NCBI GenBank assembly: GCA_011390565.1
Contig: JAABSC010000016.1
Location: 1-40,699 of the forward strand
DNA length: 40,699 nt
Direction of reading: 5' to 3'
From: Thioalkalivibrio paradoxus
GTDB taxonomy: Bacteria; Pseudomonadota; Gammaproteobacteria; Ectothiorhodospirales; Ectothiorhodospiraceae
In this document: positions 16,539 through 24,345 of the stretch, in pieces
Layout: each line of letters starts with the position of its first letter
Position numbering within the stretch: position 1 is the stretch's first letter
Notes under the pieces: generated by a model
Told to the model about the DNA's origin: nothing
Seen by the model: only the letters and a program-made list of their open reading frames with translations
Databases searched by the model: none
Made by a program: the position numbers and the translations under genes

Positions 16539-17474
16539 CTAGCGACGGATACGTTCGAGGGTCGACTCGGACCAGAAACTCTCCGGGATGTCGGCGTCAA
16601 CCTCGACCACGTCCTGCGGGATCACGGCCCAGGTCTCGTGCCCGGTACCGAGGGTCGTGCCGTACCAGTAGCCCCAGGATTGCGCACGCGGGTCCGGCTG
16701 GCCCATGCTGATCCAGTGACGATCGATCACCTTGATCTTCTCACCGTTCTTGAAATATTCGGTGCGGTAATCCGCGAAGGTCTTCGTGTCGACGTAGCTG
16801 ATGCGGTCGTCGTACCACCAGTTCTCGAATTTGGTGGTGCTCTTCAGCTTGTAGACTTCCTTGCCCTTGTGCTCGCAGGCGGGCTCGGGGGGAGTGGAGA
16901 GGTTGCGCACCTCGACGTTGGCCATCGCGCCCAGGCAGTCGTCGAAGGTTTCCGTGCCCAGCAGTTCGTGGGTTTCGTGGAATGGCTTGCGCAGGGTCAC
17001 GTCGCCGAAGGTGAAATCGCTCCCGCCCCACGCGTCGTCATGGGCCGGCTGCGCGAAGCGGCGGATCTTCCGGATCGCGGGTAGCCAGATTGAATACGAC
17101 TGGCTGCGGGCATCATCGGTGTAGTCGACGATCAGCATGCCGGTGCCGCGCAGTTTTCCGGAATGGAAGATCGCGAGGTCCTTGGCGTTGATGTCGCTGT
17201 CCGCCGGATACTCGTTGTTGAGGTAGCGCGAGAGGGTGTTGCTGGTCACACCACCGCCGCCGGTGCGCAGGACGAGCACCGTGATGCTGTCGCGGCTGTC
17301 CTTGATCGCGTAGTTTCTGAACGCGTAGAAGTGGTTGACGAAGTACACCTGGTCCGCGATTTCATTGGCGGTCGGGGTACCAGTGGGCAGGGGCAGGTCC
17401 TTGGGTACGCCAGCCAGTGCCAGAGACGGCAAGGCAAACGCCACCAGGCCCGCGAGGGCACGGTTCAACTTCAT
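16539..17474 (-). CDS. LolA-like outer-membrane lipoprotein-sorting family protein (DUF1329-type)
   Basis: A 311-residue periplasmic protein. The start at 17474 has AAAGGAGGAG as RBS and gives the signal peptide MKLNRALAGLVAFALPSLALA. The mature part has the family features: ILVLRTGG-like strand (VLVLRTGGGG), SYSIWLPAIRKIRRFA, and WGGSDFTFGDVTLR, ending in a WAVIPQDV segment. The fold is a LolA/LppX-like half-barrel that shields lipid chains. As first gene of the cluster it would shuttle cargo between the RND pump and the DUF1302 barrel; this is inferred from family and context. Confidence 0.87.
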   Translation of the reverse strand: MKLNRALAGLVAFALPSLALAGVPKDLPLPTGTPTANEIADQVYFVNHFYAFRNYAIKDSRDSITVLVLRTGGGGVTSNTLSRYLNNEYPADSDINAKDLAIFHSGKLRGTGMLIVDYTDDARSQSYSIWLPAIRKIRRFAQPAHDDAWGGSDFTFGDVTLRKPFHETHELLGTETFDDCLGAMANVEVRNLSTPPEPACEHKGKEVYKLKSTTKFENWWYDDRISYVDTKTFADYRTEYFKNGEKIKVIDRHWISMGQPDPRAQSWGYWYGTTLGTGHETWAVIPQDVVEVDADIPESFWSESTLERIRR

Positions 17475-17595
17475 CACAACTCCTCCTTTGGGACGACTTC
17501 TTATTGTCAGGTCGTGGCCGTGGCCCGTGCGGTGCGTTGTCGGCCGCATCCCTGAAATCAGGATTCAAACACCCTGTTCAGGAAACCTTTTCAGA

Positions 17596-17626
17596 AGTAT
17601 TGCAATAAAGTGCGTGCAAAAGTCAA
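17596..17626 (-). promoter_or_regulatory. Candidate sigma-70 promoter of the LolA-like/DUF1302/RND cluster
   Basis: On the minus strand, TTGACT (17626-17621) and AATACT (17601-17596) are 19 bp apart within the only AT-rich segment of this gap. The leader to the ATG at 17474 would be about 115 nt. The spacer is long, so the call is moderate. Confidence 0.4.
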
Positions 17627-17670
17627 CAAAAAGAAAAGGGGCATGGAGGAGTTGCCGGGTGGATCGAGGG

Positions 17671-17877
17671 TCAGTTCGGCGGGCCGGGCGGCGATGGGTC
17701 GCGGCTCCGGGTGATGAAATACACGCCGACTGCGGCCAGTACCATCCAGAACAGCAGTGCGGCCATGCCGAACTGTTCCCAGAGCGGACCGAAAAAGAAG
17801 AGCATCACCGCGGCGGCTGCAAGTATCACATTGCCGAGGATGAAATAGATCTGCGGGCCTTCGTCCTGCGGTTGCAT
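17671..17877 (-). CDS. Small two-helix membrane protein
   Basis: A 68-residue protein starting MQPQDEGPQIYFILGNVILA. Two hydrophobic helices (about 10-30 and 36-56) are joined by a short loop, and the end is polar and proline-rich. An AGAGG-type RBS lies before the ATG at 17877. It follows btuD by 34 bp on the same strand and may be the last gene of the B12 operon. Function not recognised; homology to other small DUF membrane proteins is possible. Confidence 0.7.
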   Translation of the reverse strand: MQPQDEGPQIYFILGNVILAAAAVMLFFFGPLWEQFGMAALLFWMVLAAVGVYFITRSRDPSPPGPPN

Positions 17878-17911
17878 CGGTCTGCCTCTTCGTTCCGGAG
17901 ATCCGAAAAGC

Positions 17912-18697
17912 TTAGCAGCCCGAGCCGGACATCGGGCGGACCCAGGGCCCCTGTGGCGTATCGATCCGGGCCAGCGCCTGTCCGAACAGCCGCTCCAGCG
18001 CCGGCACGTGGAACACCTCGTCGGTCTTGCCCCAGCACAGTCCGCCATCGGTATACATCAGCATGAGGTGGGTGCAGTAGGTGGCAGCCAGGTTCAGGTC
18101 GTGCAGCGCCATGATCGCCGCCTTGCCCCGTTCCAGCGTTTCCCTGCGGATCCGGTCGAGAACCGCGACCTGGTGATGCAGGTCCAGGTGGTTGGTCGGC
18201 TCGTCGAGCAGCCACAGCGGTGGATCCTGGGTCAGCAGGGTGGCGATGGCGAGCCGCTGGCGCTCGCCGCCGGAAAGCGTCTGCACCTCACGCTGTGCGA
18301 GGTTGCCCAGGTCCATGGCGGCCAGTGCCCGCCGCGCCAGTTCGTGATCGTTAGCGCTTTCGACGTCCCAGGAGCGCAGAAACGGATGCCGTCCGATCAG
18401 GGCGGTTTCGAGCACGGTCGAGGGAAAGCCATCGTGGTGATCCTGGAACACCAGGCCCAGGCGCTGGGCGACCCGGCGCCGGGGCAGTTCGTGCAGGTTC
18501 CGCCCGTCGATCAGAATCCGCCCTTCGGCTGCGGGACGCAGGCCCGCCAGCGTATGCAGCAGGGTGGTCTTGCCCGCACCGTTCGGGCCCAGCAACCCCC
18601 AGCACTCGCCGGGCCGGATATCGCAGTCCAGCGCCATGCCGGGTTCGCGCCCGGGGATTGCGAGGACCAGATTCTCGATGGCCAGGAGCGGGGTCAT
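17912..18697 (-). CDS. btuD: Cobalamin ABC transporter ATPase
   Basis: A 261-residue FecCD-system ATPase. Walker A is GPNGAGKTT, the signature LSGGERQRLAIA, Walker B LWLLDEPTNHLD, and the switch histidine is in MALHDLNLA. The ATG at 18697 overlaps the btuC stop by 4 bp; upstream codons are inside btuC. ATP hydrolysis drives corrinoid uptake through BtuC. Because the operon is behind a cobalamin riboswitch and includes btuF/btuB, a cobalamin rather than siderophore substrate is well supported. Confidence 0.92.
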   Translation of the reverse strand: MTPLLAIENLVLAIPGREPGMALDCDIRPGECWGLLGPNGAGKTTLLHTLAGLRPAAEGRILIDGRNLHELPRRRVAQRLGLVFQDHHDGFPSTVLETALIGRHPFLRSWDVESANDHELARRALAAMDLGNLAQREVQTLSGGERQRLAIATLLTQDPPLWLLDEPTNHLDLHHQVAVLDRIRRETLERGKAAIMALHDLNLAATYCTHLMLMYTDGGLCWGKTDEVFHVPALERLFGQALARIDTPQGPWVRPMSGSGC

Positions 18698-19686
18698 GTG
18701 CGGCTCCGGTAGAGCAGGAACAGGAACAGCGGCACGCCCAGCATTGCGGTGATCACGCCGACCGGGAGCTGCTGCGGCGCGATCACGGTACGCGCCACGG
18801 TATCGGCCAGTGTGAGCAGGATGCCGCCGGCCAGTGCGGCCGCGGGAATCAGCAGGCGCTGGTCGTTGCCGATCACCAGGCGGAGCATGTGCGGCACGAT
18901 CAGGCCGACGAAGCCGACCGTCCCGGCCGTGGTGACGGCCGCGGCGGTGACCACTGCAGCGAGCAGATACACCGCCCACTCCAGCCGGTACACCGATACG
19001 CCCAGCACCGCCGCCTGCATCGGGCCGCGCGCGAGCACATTGAGGCTGCGGCCGAGCGGCAGGGCAAGCAGTACCACCACGAGGAGCGTCAGCCAGGGCA
19101 GCCCCGAACCGCGCGCCTGGGCCAGGTCGCCCATCAACCAGTACAGCATGCCGGGCAGCTCCGGGCTGGGTCGCACGGCCAGCAGGAAGGTGATCACCGC
19201 ACCCCAGCCGGCGGCGACCACCACGCCCGTCAGGAGCAGGCGCGTGGGCGTCCAGCTGCCGGTCCCATGGGCCAGGCCGAAAACGATCAGCGTGGAAAGC
19301 ATTGCGCCGGCGAAGGCCGAGCCGGACACCCAGCCCAGACCCAGCCCGGCAATCATTGCGAGCAGCGCGCCGACCGCGGCGCCCCCCGAGATGCCGAGCA
19401 CGTAGGGGTCCGCCAGCGGATTGCGCAGCAATACCTGCATCAATGCCCCGGCCACCGCCAGCAGCCCGCCGGTGGCAAAGGCCGCCAGCGTGCGGGGCAG
19501 GCGGAGGTCGAGTACCAGCATGCGGGCGAGGTCGCTGCCGTGGCCGGAAAACACCGCGAGCACCTCAGCCGGCGCCAGGCGCACACTGCCCAGCATCACC
19601 GAGGCCAGCACGGCGACAGCCGCCGAGCCGGCCAGCACCACCAGCGTCACGACGCTGCGGAACCCGGGACCCGTTTCCAGGCTCAC
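18694..19686 (-). CDS. btuC: Cobalamin ABC transporter permease
   Basis: A 330-residue FecCD/BtuC-family permease with about ten transmembrane helices. Landmarks are LRLPRTLAAFATGGLLAVAG, RNPLADPYVLGISGGAAVGA and GTVGFVGLIVPHMLRLVIGN, which includes the coupling-helix region that contacts the ATPase. The start overlaps the btuF stop by 4 bp. It transports corrinoids from BtuF into the cytoplasm. Confidence 0.93.
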   Translation of the reverse strand: MSLETGPGFRSVVTLVVLAGSAAVAVLASVMLGSVRLAPAEVLAVFSGHGSDLARMLVLDLRLPRTLAAFATGGLLAVAGALMQVLLRNPLADPYVLGISGGAAVGALLAMIAGLGLGWVSGSAFAGAMLSTLIVFGLAHGTGSWTPTRLLLTGVVVAAGWGAVITFLLAVRPSPELPGMLYWLMGDLAQARGSGLPWLTLLVVVLLALPLGRSLNVLARGPMQAAVLGVSVYRLEWAVYLLAAVVTAAAVTTAGTVGFVGLIVPHMLRLVIGNDQRLLIPAAALAGGILLTLADTVARTVIAPQQLPVGVITAMLGVPLFLFLLYRSRT

Positions 19687-20627
19687 CGGTCAGGTTCCGG
19701 CCGGCGCAACCGCGCCTGTTCGAGTGCATCGCAGAGCAGGCCCGTACCCTCCGCGATGCGCGGTGTCGGACGCTGGATCAGCGAAGGCGGAATGAAGAAC
19801 AGATTGTCGCGCTGCACGGCAGTGAGCCCGGTCCAGGCCCGCCACGGCTCCAGCCAGTCGGCGCGATCCTCGCCGGGCCCGCCGGTGACGATCACCTCCG
19901 GGTTGGCAGCCAGTACGGCCTCCCGGCCCGGGCGGGGCACCAGGGCTTTCAAGTCCCCGAACACGTTCGTCCCGCCGCACAGCTGCAGGGCTTCGCCGAT
20001 CAGGTGCCGGTCGTTCACGGTCATCAGCGGCGGGTCCCACACCTGGTAGAACACCGTGATCGGCGCCCGGCCGGAATAACGCGCGCGCAGATCTCCGATC
20101 TCGCGTTCGAAGGCTGCCGCCGCGGCTTCCGCGGAGTGCATTGTGCCGGTGATCTGTCCCAGCCGCCGCAGATCCCGGGCGATCCCCGCGAAATCCGTGG
20201 GCTCGCTGTAGTACACCTTCAGCCCAAGCGCCTCCAGCCGTTCCATCTGCGCGCGCGGATTGCCGCTGGCCCAGGCAATGACCAGCTGCGGATCCAGCGC
20301 GACGATCCGCTCCAGGTCCAGCTGCACGGCGGAACCGATCCGCGGCAGCGACCGGGCCTGCGCGGGGTGGTCCGCGTGTTCCACGGTGGCGATGATGCGT
20401 TCCCCGGCACCGATGGCGAACAGCAGTTCCGTCAGATGCGGCGCCAGGCTGATGATCCGTTCGGGACGCCCGGATCCATACACCTCGCGGCCGCGATCGT
20501 CGATCACCGCGGCGTCCGGATCGATCCTCTCGGGTTCCGCGGACAGCCCGATCCACGGCAGCACGCCCAGCGCGGCCAGCGCCAGCGGGAGCGCGAGACG
20601 GTTCGTCAACGGGATACCGCGCGTCAT
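19683..20627 (-). CDS. btuF: Periplasmic cobalamin-binding protein
   Basis: A 314-residue substrate-binding protein with a Sec signal (LALPLALAALGVLPWIGLSA) and no lipobox cysteine. The conserved N-lobe motif PERIISLAPHLTELLFAIGA and the segment LDLERIVALDPQLVIAW are typical of BtuF/FecB-type proteins. It delivers cobalamin to BtuC. Three bases separate its start from the adenosyltransferase stop, and it overlaps btuC by 4 bp: a tightly coupled operon. Confidence 0.9.
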   Translation of the reverse strand: MTRGIPLTNRLALPLALAALGVLPWIGLSAEPERIDPDAAVIDDRGREVYGSGRPERIISLAPHLTELLFAIGAGERIIATVEHADHPAQARSLPRIGSAVQLDLERIVALDPQLVIAWASGNPRAQMERLEALGLKVYYSEPTDFAGIARDLRRLGQITGTMHSAEAAAAAFEREIGDLRARYSGRAPITVFYQVWDPPLMTVNDRHLIGEALQLCGGTNVFGDLKALVPRPGREAVLAANPEVIVTGGPGEDRADWLEPWRAWTGLTAVQRDNLFFIPPSLIQRPTPRIAEGTGLLCDALEQARLRRPEPDR

Positions 20628-20630
20628 GGC

Positions 20631-21191
20631 TCACTCGACCCCGCGCGTTCTCCGGCTGCGCCAGAACACCTCGCCGTCCCCGGTTTCCCGGGCCAGCACG
20701 CGCGCGAGCACGAACAGAAAGTCTGACAGCCGATTCAGATACTGGCGGGCCACTTCGGTGACGGGTTCTTCCCGGTGCAGGTGCACGAGATGGCGTTCCG
20801 CGCGACGGCAGACGGCCCGTGCCAGATGCGTCGTCGTGGCCGCCGCGCCGCCGCCCGGCAGGATGAACTCCTTCAGCGGCGGTAGCACCGCATTCATCTC
20901 CTCCAGCCGCTCCTCCAGCCAGAGCACGCGTTCGGCCGCCATCAGCGCCTCGCCCGGCAGCGCCAGTTCGCCGCCGAGGTCGAACAGGTCGTGCTGGATC
21001 TCCAGGAGCCAATCGGAACGCGGGGCCCCCGGGTCCTGCGCGAGGACCAGACCCAGCACGCTGTTCAGCTCGTCGACGTCGCCCATGACCTCGATGCGCG
21101 CCGAATCCTTGGACAGGCGTGTGCCGGTCGCGAGACCGGTGCTGCCGTCGTCGCCGGTGCGGGTGGTGATGCGGGTGAGGCGATTGCCCAT
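20631..21191 (-). CDS. PduO-type cob(I)alamin adenosyltransferase
   Basis: A 186-residue ATP:cob(I)alamin adenosyltransferase. The ATP-binding N-terminus TRTGDDGSTGLATGTRLSKD, the RAVCRRAERHLVHL helix and the NRLSDFLFVLAR segment are PduO-family hallmarks. It attaches the 5'-deoxyadenosyl group to imported corrinoid. The start at 21191 has GGAGG 5-8 nt upstream; a longer in-frame start does not. Placement between btuB and btuF links import directly to coenzyme formation. Confidence 0.92.
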   Translation of the reverse strand: MGNRLTRITTRTGDDGSTGLATGTRLSKDSARIEVMGDVDELNSVLGLVLAQDPGAPRSDWLLEIQHDLFDLGGELALPGEALMAAERVLWLEERLEEMNAVLPPLKEFILPGGGAAATTTHLARAVCRRAERHLVHLHREEPVTEVARQYLNRLSDFLFVLARVLARETGDGEVFWRSRRTRGVE

Positions 21192-21246
21192 CAGAACCTC
21201 CATTCGGGTGGGGAGACGGTCACGTTGTGCCAGCAAGCCGGGAAGG

Positions 21247-23058
21247 TCAAAACGTGCCCCGCAGTTCCAGGTTGAACGCCTGGCCCGGTTGCGGATAGCC
21301 GGCGACCGTTTCGTAGTCCCGGTCCAGCACGTTGGTCCAGGTTGCCGATGCCGACCACATTGGGTTCAGCCGGTAACCCGCACGCAGGTCCAGGGTCGCG
21401 TAGGCGGGCAGTTCGACGGTGTTGTTGCGGTCGTCGAAGCGGCGGCCCTGGCCGATGACACTGGCACCGAGGCTCGCGCGATCGAGGTCGCGATCGAGAT
21501 CCAGTCGCAGACTGTCGCGGGCGCGCCGGGGCAGTTGCAGGTTCGTTTCCTCGTCCCGGGCACGCAGCCAGGTATACGTGGCCGAAGCACGCCACTCGGT
21601 CGTGCTCCAGGACCACTCCGTCTCCACGCCGGTGATGCGGGCCCGGCTCGCATTCTGGGGGATGAAGTTGGCGTCGAGCACGATCAGGTCGCGGATCCGG
21701 TTTTCGAACGCGGTGAGGGTAAGCTCATGCGCCCCACGAAAGTGGGTGAGCCCCGCCTCGACGTTGCGCGAGCGTTCGGGCTTCAGCTCCGCATTGCCGC
21801 CGAAGGGAAAATACAGCTCGTTGAAGGTCGGGGCCCGGAACGCGGTGCCGGCGCTGGCCCGGAAATCCCAGTCCTCGGTAAACCGGTATCCCCAGGCGAA
21901 ATCCCCGGTATTGCGGTTGCCGAAATCGCTGAAGCGGTCATGCCGCAGACCCGCGCCCAGCCGGTGCGGGCCAAAGTCGCTCTGAAGCTGGGCGAAGACC
22001 GCGCGGGTGTCGCGGCGATCGCGGGCGTAGTCCACGCTGCTGGAGACCCGGTCCTGCAGGTAGTCGGCGCCCAGGGTCATCTGCCCGATGGCCGTCTCCC
22101 AGTCCAGTTCCGCCGTTACATTCTGGCGTCGGGTGTCGAATTGGAAATCGAAGCCGGCGTCGGTGGTATCGCGTTCGTCGCGGGTTTCCCCCACGGTCAG
22201 TCGCCCCCGAAGCCCGTCCCCGAGCGGTGCGGACAGCAACACCGAGGTGGCCTGCTGCACGAAATCCTCGCGGCTCAACCCGGGCATGCCGAAGGCATTG
22301 TCGAAATCGGTCTCACCCTCGGCCCGCAGCAGGCGCGATTCGATCTCGAAGCCCGACGCCGCGGCATACCCCAGCCGGAGGTTCAGGGAATCGTTGCGAT
22401 AGCCGTCGTCGTCGGGATCGCCATCGCTGCGTACGTCGTAGCCGTCACTGGCGACGTGACTGAACCCGAGGTGGTACCGGAACGCTTCGCCCTGATCGCC
22501 CAGCGAGACGCTGGCCTTCCGGGTATCGAAGCGGCCGTAGCCCGCGCTGACTTCACGCGTGGAACCCCCTGCCGCGCCACGCGTGAAGATCTGGATCACG
22601 CCACCCACCGCATCGGCGCCGTAGGCCGAGGCCCGTGGCCCGCGCACCACCTCGACGCGTTCGATCTGGTCCACCGGCATGAACTCCCAGGCCGCACCCC
22701 CGGCCGTGGCGGACCCCGCGCGGACCCCGTCGATCAGTACGATCACCTGGTTGGCGTTGCTCCCGCGCAGGAACACGCTCGACTGCTTGCCGAAACCGCC
22801 GCTGCTGCTGACCTGTACACCGGGCAGACCGCGCAGCAGCGCGGGTACGTCCGCGGGCTGGCGGCGCTCGATGTCGTCCCGGGTCAGGACCGTGACCGGG
22901 TGCAGGGCCTCGTCGACCGTCTGCGCCATGCGCATCGGTGTGGTGACGACGATCGGGTCGAGCCGCTCGGCGGCCTGTATCGCCCCGGACGTGGCCAGGA
23001 CCGTGAGTACCGCAAGGCGCAGGCCCTGAGCCTGAAACGTGGAAATGCTGTGATGCAT
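21247..23058 (-). CDS. btuB: TonB-dependent cobalamin receptor
   Basis: A 603-residue outer-membrane receptor. A signal peptide (about 1-30) precedes the TonB box RLDPIVVTTP, then the plug domain (about 40-155: DVPALLRGLPGVQVSSSGG, VEVVRGPRASAYGADAVGG) and a 22-stranded barrel. The C-terminus FNLELRGTF has the terminal phenylalanine of barrel proteins. The ATG at 23058 has GGAGGG 5 nt upstream; the frame extends 5 codons to a TTG that overlaps the RBS. It is the first gene behind the cobalamin riboswitch, supporting BtuB rather than a siderophore receptor. Confidence 0.93.
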   Translation of the reverse strand: MHHSISTFQAQGLRLAVLTVLATSGAIQAAERLDPIVVTTPMRMAQTVDEALHPVTVLTRDDIERRQPADVPALLRGLPGVQVSSSGGFGKQSSVFLRGSNANQVIVLIDGVRAGSATAGGAAWEFMPVDQIERVEVVRGPRASAYGADAVGGVIQIFTRGAAGGSTREVSAGYGRFDTRKASVSLGDQGEAFRYHLGFSHVASDGYDVRSDGDPDDDGYRNDSLNLRLGYAAASGFEIESRLLRAEGETDFDNAFGMPGLSREDFVQQATSVLLSAPLGDGLRGRLTVGETRDERDTTDAGFDFQFDTRRQNVTAELDWETAIGQMTLGADYLQDRVSSSVDYARDRRDTRAVFAQLQSDFGPHRLGAGLRHDRFSDFGNRNTGDFAWGYRFTEDWDFRASAGTAFRAPTFNELYFPFGGNAELKPERSRNVEAGLTHFRGAHELTLTAFENRIRDLIVLDANFIPQNASRARITGVETEWSWSTTEWRASATYTWLRARDEETNLQLPRRARDSLRLDLDRDLDRASLGASVIGQGRRFDDRNNTVELPAYATLDLRAGYRLNPMWSASATWTNVLDRDYETVAGYPQPGQAFNLELRGTF

Positions 23059-23170
23059 GGTTGCCCTCCGCAAGCCATTGATATGGCCGGACGGGCAGGA
23101 CGGAAGGTGCAGCGGGCCGCGCGTGCGGCTGCCGCATCCCTCCCAGACAGCCCGCCGCGGTCTGGTTGCA

Positions 23171-23385
23171 ACCTTTCAGGCCGGTCTCCGGGCTCGCGGA
23201 ACGTCGATGCATGTATCGACGTGGCGGGACGCCTTCCCACGCCGTTTCGGCGCAGTGGCAGTGGTCCCGTCGTACTTCGGGTTCCTTTCGGACCCGGAGT
23301 TTCCGCTTACCGTTGCGGGGGCAGCGCAGGTTTTTCACCTGCTTCCCGTTTCATTCCAGCCCGAGGGGCGGAACACCTGGAAGGT
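23171..23385 (-). promoter_or_regulatory. Cobalamin (AdoCbl) riboswitch
   Basis: On the minus strand the B12 box AGCCCGGAGACCGGCC is at 23194-23179. The 5' core reads GAAGCAGGTGAAAAACCTGC then GCTGCCCCCGCAACGGTAAG, the conserved kinase-like core of RF00174. The closing P1 helix is visible: ACCTTCCAGG (23385-23376) pairs with CCTGAAAGGT (23180-23171) with one mismatch. Downstream, GCGGCGGGC and GCCCGCTGC can pair before the btuB RBS, consistent with control of transcription or translation. It would repress btuB-to-btuD expression when coenzyme B12 is abundant. Confidence 0.93.
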
Positions 23386-23642
23386 CATGATTCCGGCGAT
23401 TCGCCGGCGTACTTCGCGCCGTTTCCCACGGGCGCGGCAGGGACATTACTCCCAGTTCTCCTGACTGGCAAGGCGCGTCGCCCCGCGTCCGAAGGCTTGT
23501 CGCGGCCGTGGATTTGGGGGCGGATCTCAGTCGCGATCGGATGTTGGTGGTATTGACAGCGGCAGGCAGGTGTTGGAGTGTTTTACAACATGCGCGCGGA
23601 ACTGCTGCTACAGGAACGGCACCAGGTTAACGTGAAATTGCA

Positions 23643-23721
23643 GCCACGGAAGAACACGGAAAACACGGAGAATGAAACGGATCAAACCCCTTGTCCGTGT
23701 CTGTCCGTGTTGTCCGTGGCT
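23643..23721 (+). repeat. Dispersed palindromic repeat, copy 4
   Basis: Arms GCCACGGAAGAACACGGAAA and CCGTGTTGTCCGTGGCT; the inner segment CCCCTTGTCCGTGTCTGTCC is shared, inverted, with copy 5. Confidence 0.85.
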
Positions 23722-23753
23722 CGACTTTTCATATTTCAGGGTGGCCGTTGGCC

Positions 23754-23909
23754 ATGAGAGTTAGCCGCGATTCCTTCGCGGAGCTGCGAGTCTGGCGGGT
23801 CCCGACTCCGGTACTCGGGTCGAACGAGGTTGCCTATCCCTTCCGTGACCCGGCGCAGTTGCTGAGAGACTTCTGGTCAGATGTGGATCGATGGAGGGCG
23901 CGACGATGA
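23754..23909 (+). pseudogene. TumE-family toxin with internal deletion
   Basis: A 51-codon frame reads MRVSRDSFAELRVWRVPTPV, LGS, then NEVAYPFRDPAQLLRDFWSDV. The two parts match the beginning and end of TumE (DUF6516) toxins, but the central segment that normally follows the GS (the KYR...YDNE...GKGDHRH stretch in intact members, as remembered from the family) is absent while the frame is kept. The stop overlaps the antitoxin start (ATGA), the normal arrangement for this operon. It is therefore most likely an inactivated toxin. Family recollection is the main evidence; a naturally short relative is the alternative. Confidence 0.65.
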
Positions 23910-24247
23910 ACAAAGTGACACTTACGGTTTCGTCCCGCGAGGCCGTGACCGACCGGAGGCTGGCCGCCTTTCGCGGGGAACCGCAGGGAGCCGTGATTTC
24001 CTTTGCGTCGCCGGAATTGCTTTGGCAAACCCTGAGCCGAAAGCGCTGGGAGTTGCTCAAGGCAATGACCGGTCGCGGGCCGATGACGATCCGCGCGCTG
24101 TCTCGTGAGCTGGGCCGGGATGTCAAGGGTGTGCACGGAGACGTGCACATCCTGCTGGATGCCGGTGTTCTGGATCGCACCGAGGAAGGGCGAATCCTGT
24201 TCCCCTACGATGCCATACATGTCGATTTCGAGTTGGAGGCTGCCTGA
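23906..24247 (+). CDS. TumA-like HTH antitoxin
   Basis: A 113-residue protein with an N-terminal regulatory segment (MNKVTLTVSSREAVTDRRL) and a MarR/ArsR-like winged helix at about 50-95: KRWELLKAMTGRGPMTIRAL then SRELGRDVKGVHGDVHILLD. It ends PYDAIHVDFELEAA, characteristic of the antitoxin partners of TumE. The ATG at 23906 has GGAGGG 8 nt upstream and overlaps the toxin stop. It probably represses its own operon. Unlike the toxin it looks intact. Confidence 0.82.
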   Translation: MNKVTLTVSSREAVTDRRLAAFRGEPQGAVISFASPELLWQTLSRKRWELLKAMTGRGPMTIRALSRELGRDVKGVHGDVHILLDAGVLDRTEEGRILFPYDAIHVDFELEAA

Positions 24248-24345
24248 ATCGATCGGGGTTGACGGTCTGCCAAGTCGCAACACCCCAGCTGTCGCCCCCA
24301 CCCGACTTTGCTACCCTACCCACCCCGCACTCCCCCAGAGCCCCC

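Larger units (their letters stand above)
23059..23753. other. Intergenic region of about 700 bp
   Basis: It contains the btuB leader with the cobalamin riboswitch (23171-23385), repeat copy 4 (23643-23721) and an otherwise gene-free stretch (23386-23642). In the latter, a plus-strand TTGACA at 23553 lacks a convincing -10 partner. The short hairpins 23060-23170 probably form the riboswitch expression platform. Confidence 0.6.

Noticed and set aside
20260..23556. 1098-codon plus-strand frame opposite btuB, the adenosyltransferase and the riboswitch
   Set aside because: Shadow of well-identified minus-strand genes; it even runs through the riboswitch.
23553..23587. TTGACA at 23553 as a plus-strand promoter for the tumE/tumA operon
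   Set aside because: No acceptable -10 at 16-19 bp, and repeat copy 4 lies between it and the operon.
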